Origin: Eubacterium sp. | GTDB taxonomy: Bacteria; Bacillota; Clostridia; Lachnospirales; Lachnospiraceae | Direction of reading: 5' to 3' | Length of the DNA: 55,273 nt | Assembly: GCA_024681515.1 (NCBI GenBank) | Contig: JAILAR010000063.1 | Span: 1 to 55,273 of the forward strand | Shown: positions 53,882 to 55,273 of the stretch, piece after piece | Position numbering within the stretch: the stretch's first letter is position 1 | How the letters are laid out: each line of letters opens with the position of its first letter | Made by a program: the position numbers and the translations under genes | The notes under the pieces: generated by a model | Seen by the model: the letters and a program-made list of their open reading frames with translations, nothing else | What the model was told of the DNA's origin: nothing | The model's database searches: none

Positions 53882-54993
53882 TACAGGGCGCCGTTGTAGC
53901 TGAGGCTGAAGAGATCGTTCAGTGTGGCAAGGGGGAGATAGGACTTCCCGTTTGCTTCAAGAAGGTCGATCCCGTAGTCCTTCAGGATGGTATCTGCATA
54001 AAGGCGTCCGGTTCTTCCGTTGGCAGCCGCGAACACATGCTCCGACACCAGCATCTGATAGGAAAATGCGGCAAGCTGGATTGCCCGGGTCTTACGAAGA
54101 GCCGGATCCTCCACTTTCTTTATCTGATTGATCCCGTCCGCAATTTGGGACAGGGTTTTATATACATTTACAGGCGCAGCAAATGTACCGGAACCGATCA
54201 CATCATTGGAAGTAATACCAAAGCCCCGAAGCTTTCCGCCCTGCGGATCATTCGTCATAACCACTTTATTCAGCCTGGTGAGGGTTTCAAAAAGATCTCC
54301 GAAGCTGACCTCTGCCTTATTTCGAAGCTCCACTGAGCGCCCCCTGGCGGTCTCTCCGCCAATGATAAGACCTGCCATTTTCTCCTGATACCCCTCTTTG
54401 GCAGGATTCAGGGTCCCGGAATTTCCCGCACGCCCGCCGTATAAAGCGGCTACACTGTCCTTCGCCGGATCATACTCTTCGATCTCCTCGATCCCGTCCA
54501 GAGGCTCCGTTACAAACCGGAACGCACTTTCCGTCCGCGTATACCCGGCATCCGTATCCTTTGCTCCTATCTTCATTTCCTGTTTATTCGGATATTCCCG
54601 GGCAAGATTGCCGTCACCCCATTCAGAAGCTTCATAGTTAAGAAATGAATCAACTGCCACAGAAATACCAAGCTGATTCATATCCTCCTGACGAAGCTGC
54701 TCCACAATTTCCCGGGAAATACCGGAATAGACCTCTTTGATCAGGTCGGGAACCTTGATCTTCCGGTTTCCTTCCCTTGCAGCATTGATCTTCTCCGACA
54801 AGTGATCCACACCATTCCTGAAATGCTGCAGGATCCTGTCATAGAATGCCGGATCCTCTGCACGGGCTGCTGCTGTTCTCTGCCACTCAGTCAGATGATA
54901 GATATGATTTTCCAGGGACCCCCTAAGCATTTCGGTAAGGAACCCGATATCCTCTTCCTTTATTACTTTTCCATTCAGACCAATGATCGGCAT
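53857..54993 (-). CDS. Fic-domain-like protein with degenerate motif
   Basis: 378 residues; ATG 54993 with AAGGAGG 7 bases upstream. The C-terminal third has a Fic fold pattern (FSYQMLVSEHVFAAANGRTG, then RLYADTIL): the motif is H-V-F-A-A-A-N-G-R, so His and the phosphate-binding NGR are kept but the metal-binding Asp/Glu is Ala, about residues 319-330. The last 40 residues (GIDLLEANGKSYLPLATL and after) look more like the N-terminal domain of S41 peptidases than Fic, suggesting a chimera. N-terminal 200 residues: no family recognised. AMPylation activity doubtful. Confidence 0.7.
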   Translation of the reverse strand: MPIIGLNGKVIKEEDIGFLTEMLRGSLENHIYHLTEWQRTAAARAEDPAFYDRILQHFRNGVDHLSEKINAAREGNRKIKVPDLIKEVYSGISREIVEQLRQEDMNQLGISVAVDSFLNYEASEWGDGNLAREYPNKQEMKIGAKDTDAGYTRTESAFRFVTEPLDGIEEIEEYDPAKDSVAALYGGRAGNSGTLNPAKEGYQEKMAGLIIGGETARGRSVELRNKAEVSFGDLFETLTRLNKVVMTNDPQGGKLRGFGITSNDVIGSGTFAAPVNVYKTLSQIADGINQIKKVEDPALRKTRAIQLAAFSYQMLVSEHVFAAANGRTGRLYADTILKDYGIDLLEANGKSYLPLATLNDLFSLSYNGALYISTAPAR

Positions 54994-55077
54994 ATCATCA
55001 CCTCCTTCGGTACGCAACCAGAAACACCTGATAAGCGCCTTATACTTACATTTCCGAGCATATCACAGATCGGATAA

Positions 55078-55273
55078 CAAAAGCGCTACACGAATCCGAA
55101 AATATCCGAAAATGTTCCGCTGGATTCCATCCTGAAGGAAAGGGAACTGGCGCGCTGGGCATTTGTAAAGGGAATCCCTACAGCGATCCCCTTTGATATC
55201 GTGCGTGTCGGTGACAGATACGGAACCGTATTTGAACATCTGAATGCAGAGTCCGCATCAGATTATATCAAAC
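55078..55273 (+). pseudogene. 5'-truncated kinase/phosphotransferase-like gene, runs off the window
   Basis: Plus-strand frame with NVPLDSILKERELARW, AFVKGIPTAIPFDIVRVGDR and YGTVFEHLNA, resembling the TIGR02172-type phosphotransferase family after the ATP-binding lysine. The frame opens at a stop codon (55075) and has no start codon before this region, so the beginning is missing. The remainder lies outside the window. Confidence 0.65.

Overview
The window reads as chromosome of a Gram-positive anaerobe of the Clostridia, most likely Lachnospiraceae. Evidence: a clustered thl-crt-hbd-bcd-etfB-etfA butyrate pathway, a rho-rpmE-DUF1385-prmC-prfA block, tig-clpP-clpX-engB, strong AGGAGG ribosome-binding sites and family-typical proteins such as DUF4364, DUF6765 and the degenerate-AAA coiled-coil protein. 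I cannot name genus or species. Nearly everything lies on the minus strand, including the 5' end of a 16S rRNA gene at the left edge; plus-strand genes are isolated exceptions.

Layout. 1-3.2 kb: 16S rRNA start with its promoter, then a lemA-DUF2207 membrane pair. 3.3-8.4 kb: rho, rpmE, DUF1385, prmC and prfA (termination and release-factor functions). 8.7-13.5 kb: DUF4364 (+), then tig-clpP-clpX-engB (chaperone, protease and ribosome-assembly GTPase). 13.5-20 kb: the complete butyrate operon from one good promoter, with a 247-base hairpin island between hbd and bcd. 20-27.6 kb: a four-gene block of an MreB-like actin, a 1045-residue coiled-coil protein ending in a degenerate AAA domain, a protein with a helical-repeat-like N-terminus and a Glu-Pro repeat tail, and a YbjQ/zinc-ribbon protein. 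This is the best candidate here for an undescribed system, possibly a cytoskeletal scaffold. 27.7-37.2 kb: folA, thyA, an HTH regulator, a pseudo-receiver/pseudo-HPt protein, tyrS, luxS, a membrane PP2C phosphatase, acetyltransferase, membrane and regulator genes.

From about 37 kb on the region is accessory: a plus-strand AlbA/Schlafen-type gene that looks inserted, glycerate kinase, an M24 peptidase-like protein, a radical SAM protein, a frameshifted LD-carboxypeptidase lipoprotein, remnants of an AraC regulator, a CAT-like acetyltransferase, GNATs, a DinB/DUF3795 protein, a transglutaminase-like protein, a TetR regulator with twin operators, a 31-residue membrane peptide with its own terminator, DUF6765 and membrane genes, a 22-residue aromatic peptide, a 5'-truncated S41 peptidase fused behind a Fic-like gene, and a truncated kinase-like gene.

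A family of intergenic repeats (six recognised copies, about 45-110 bases, all in the same orientation) sits in front of or between genes across the whole window and in several copies abuts the ribosome-binding site. All assignments come from reading the sequence; no database search was possible.
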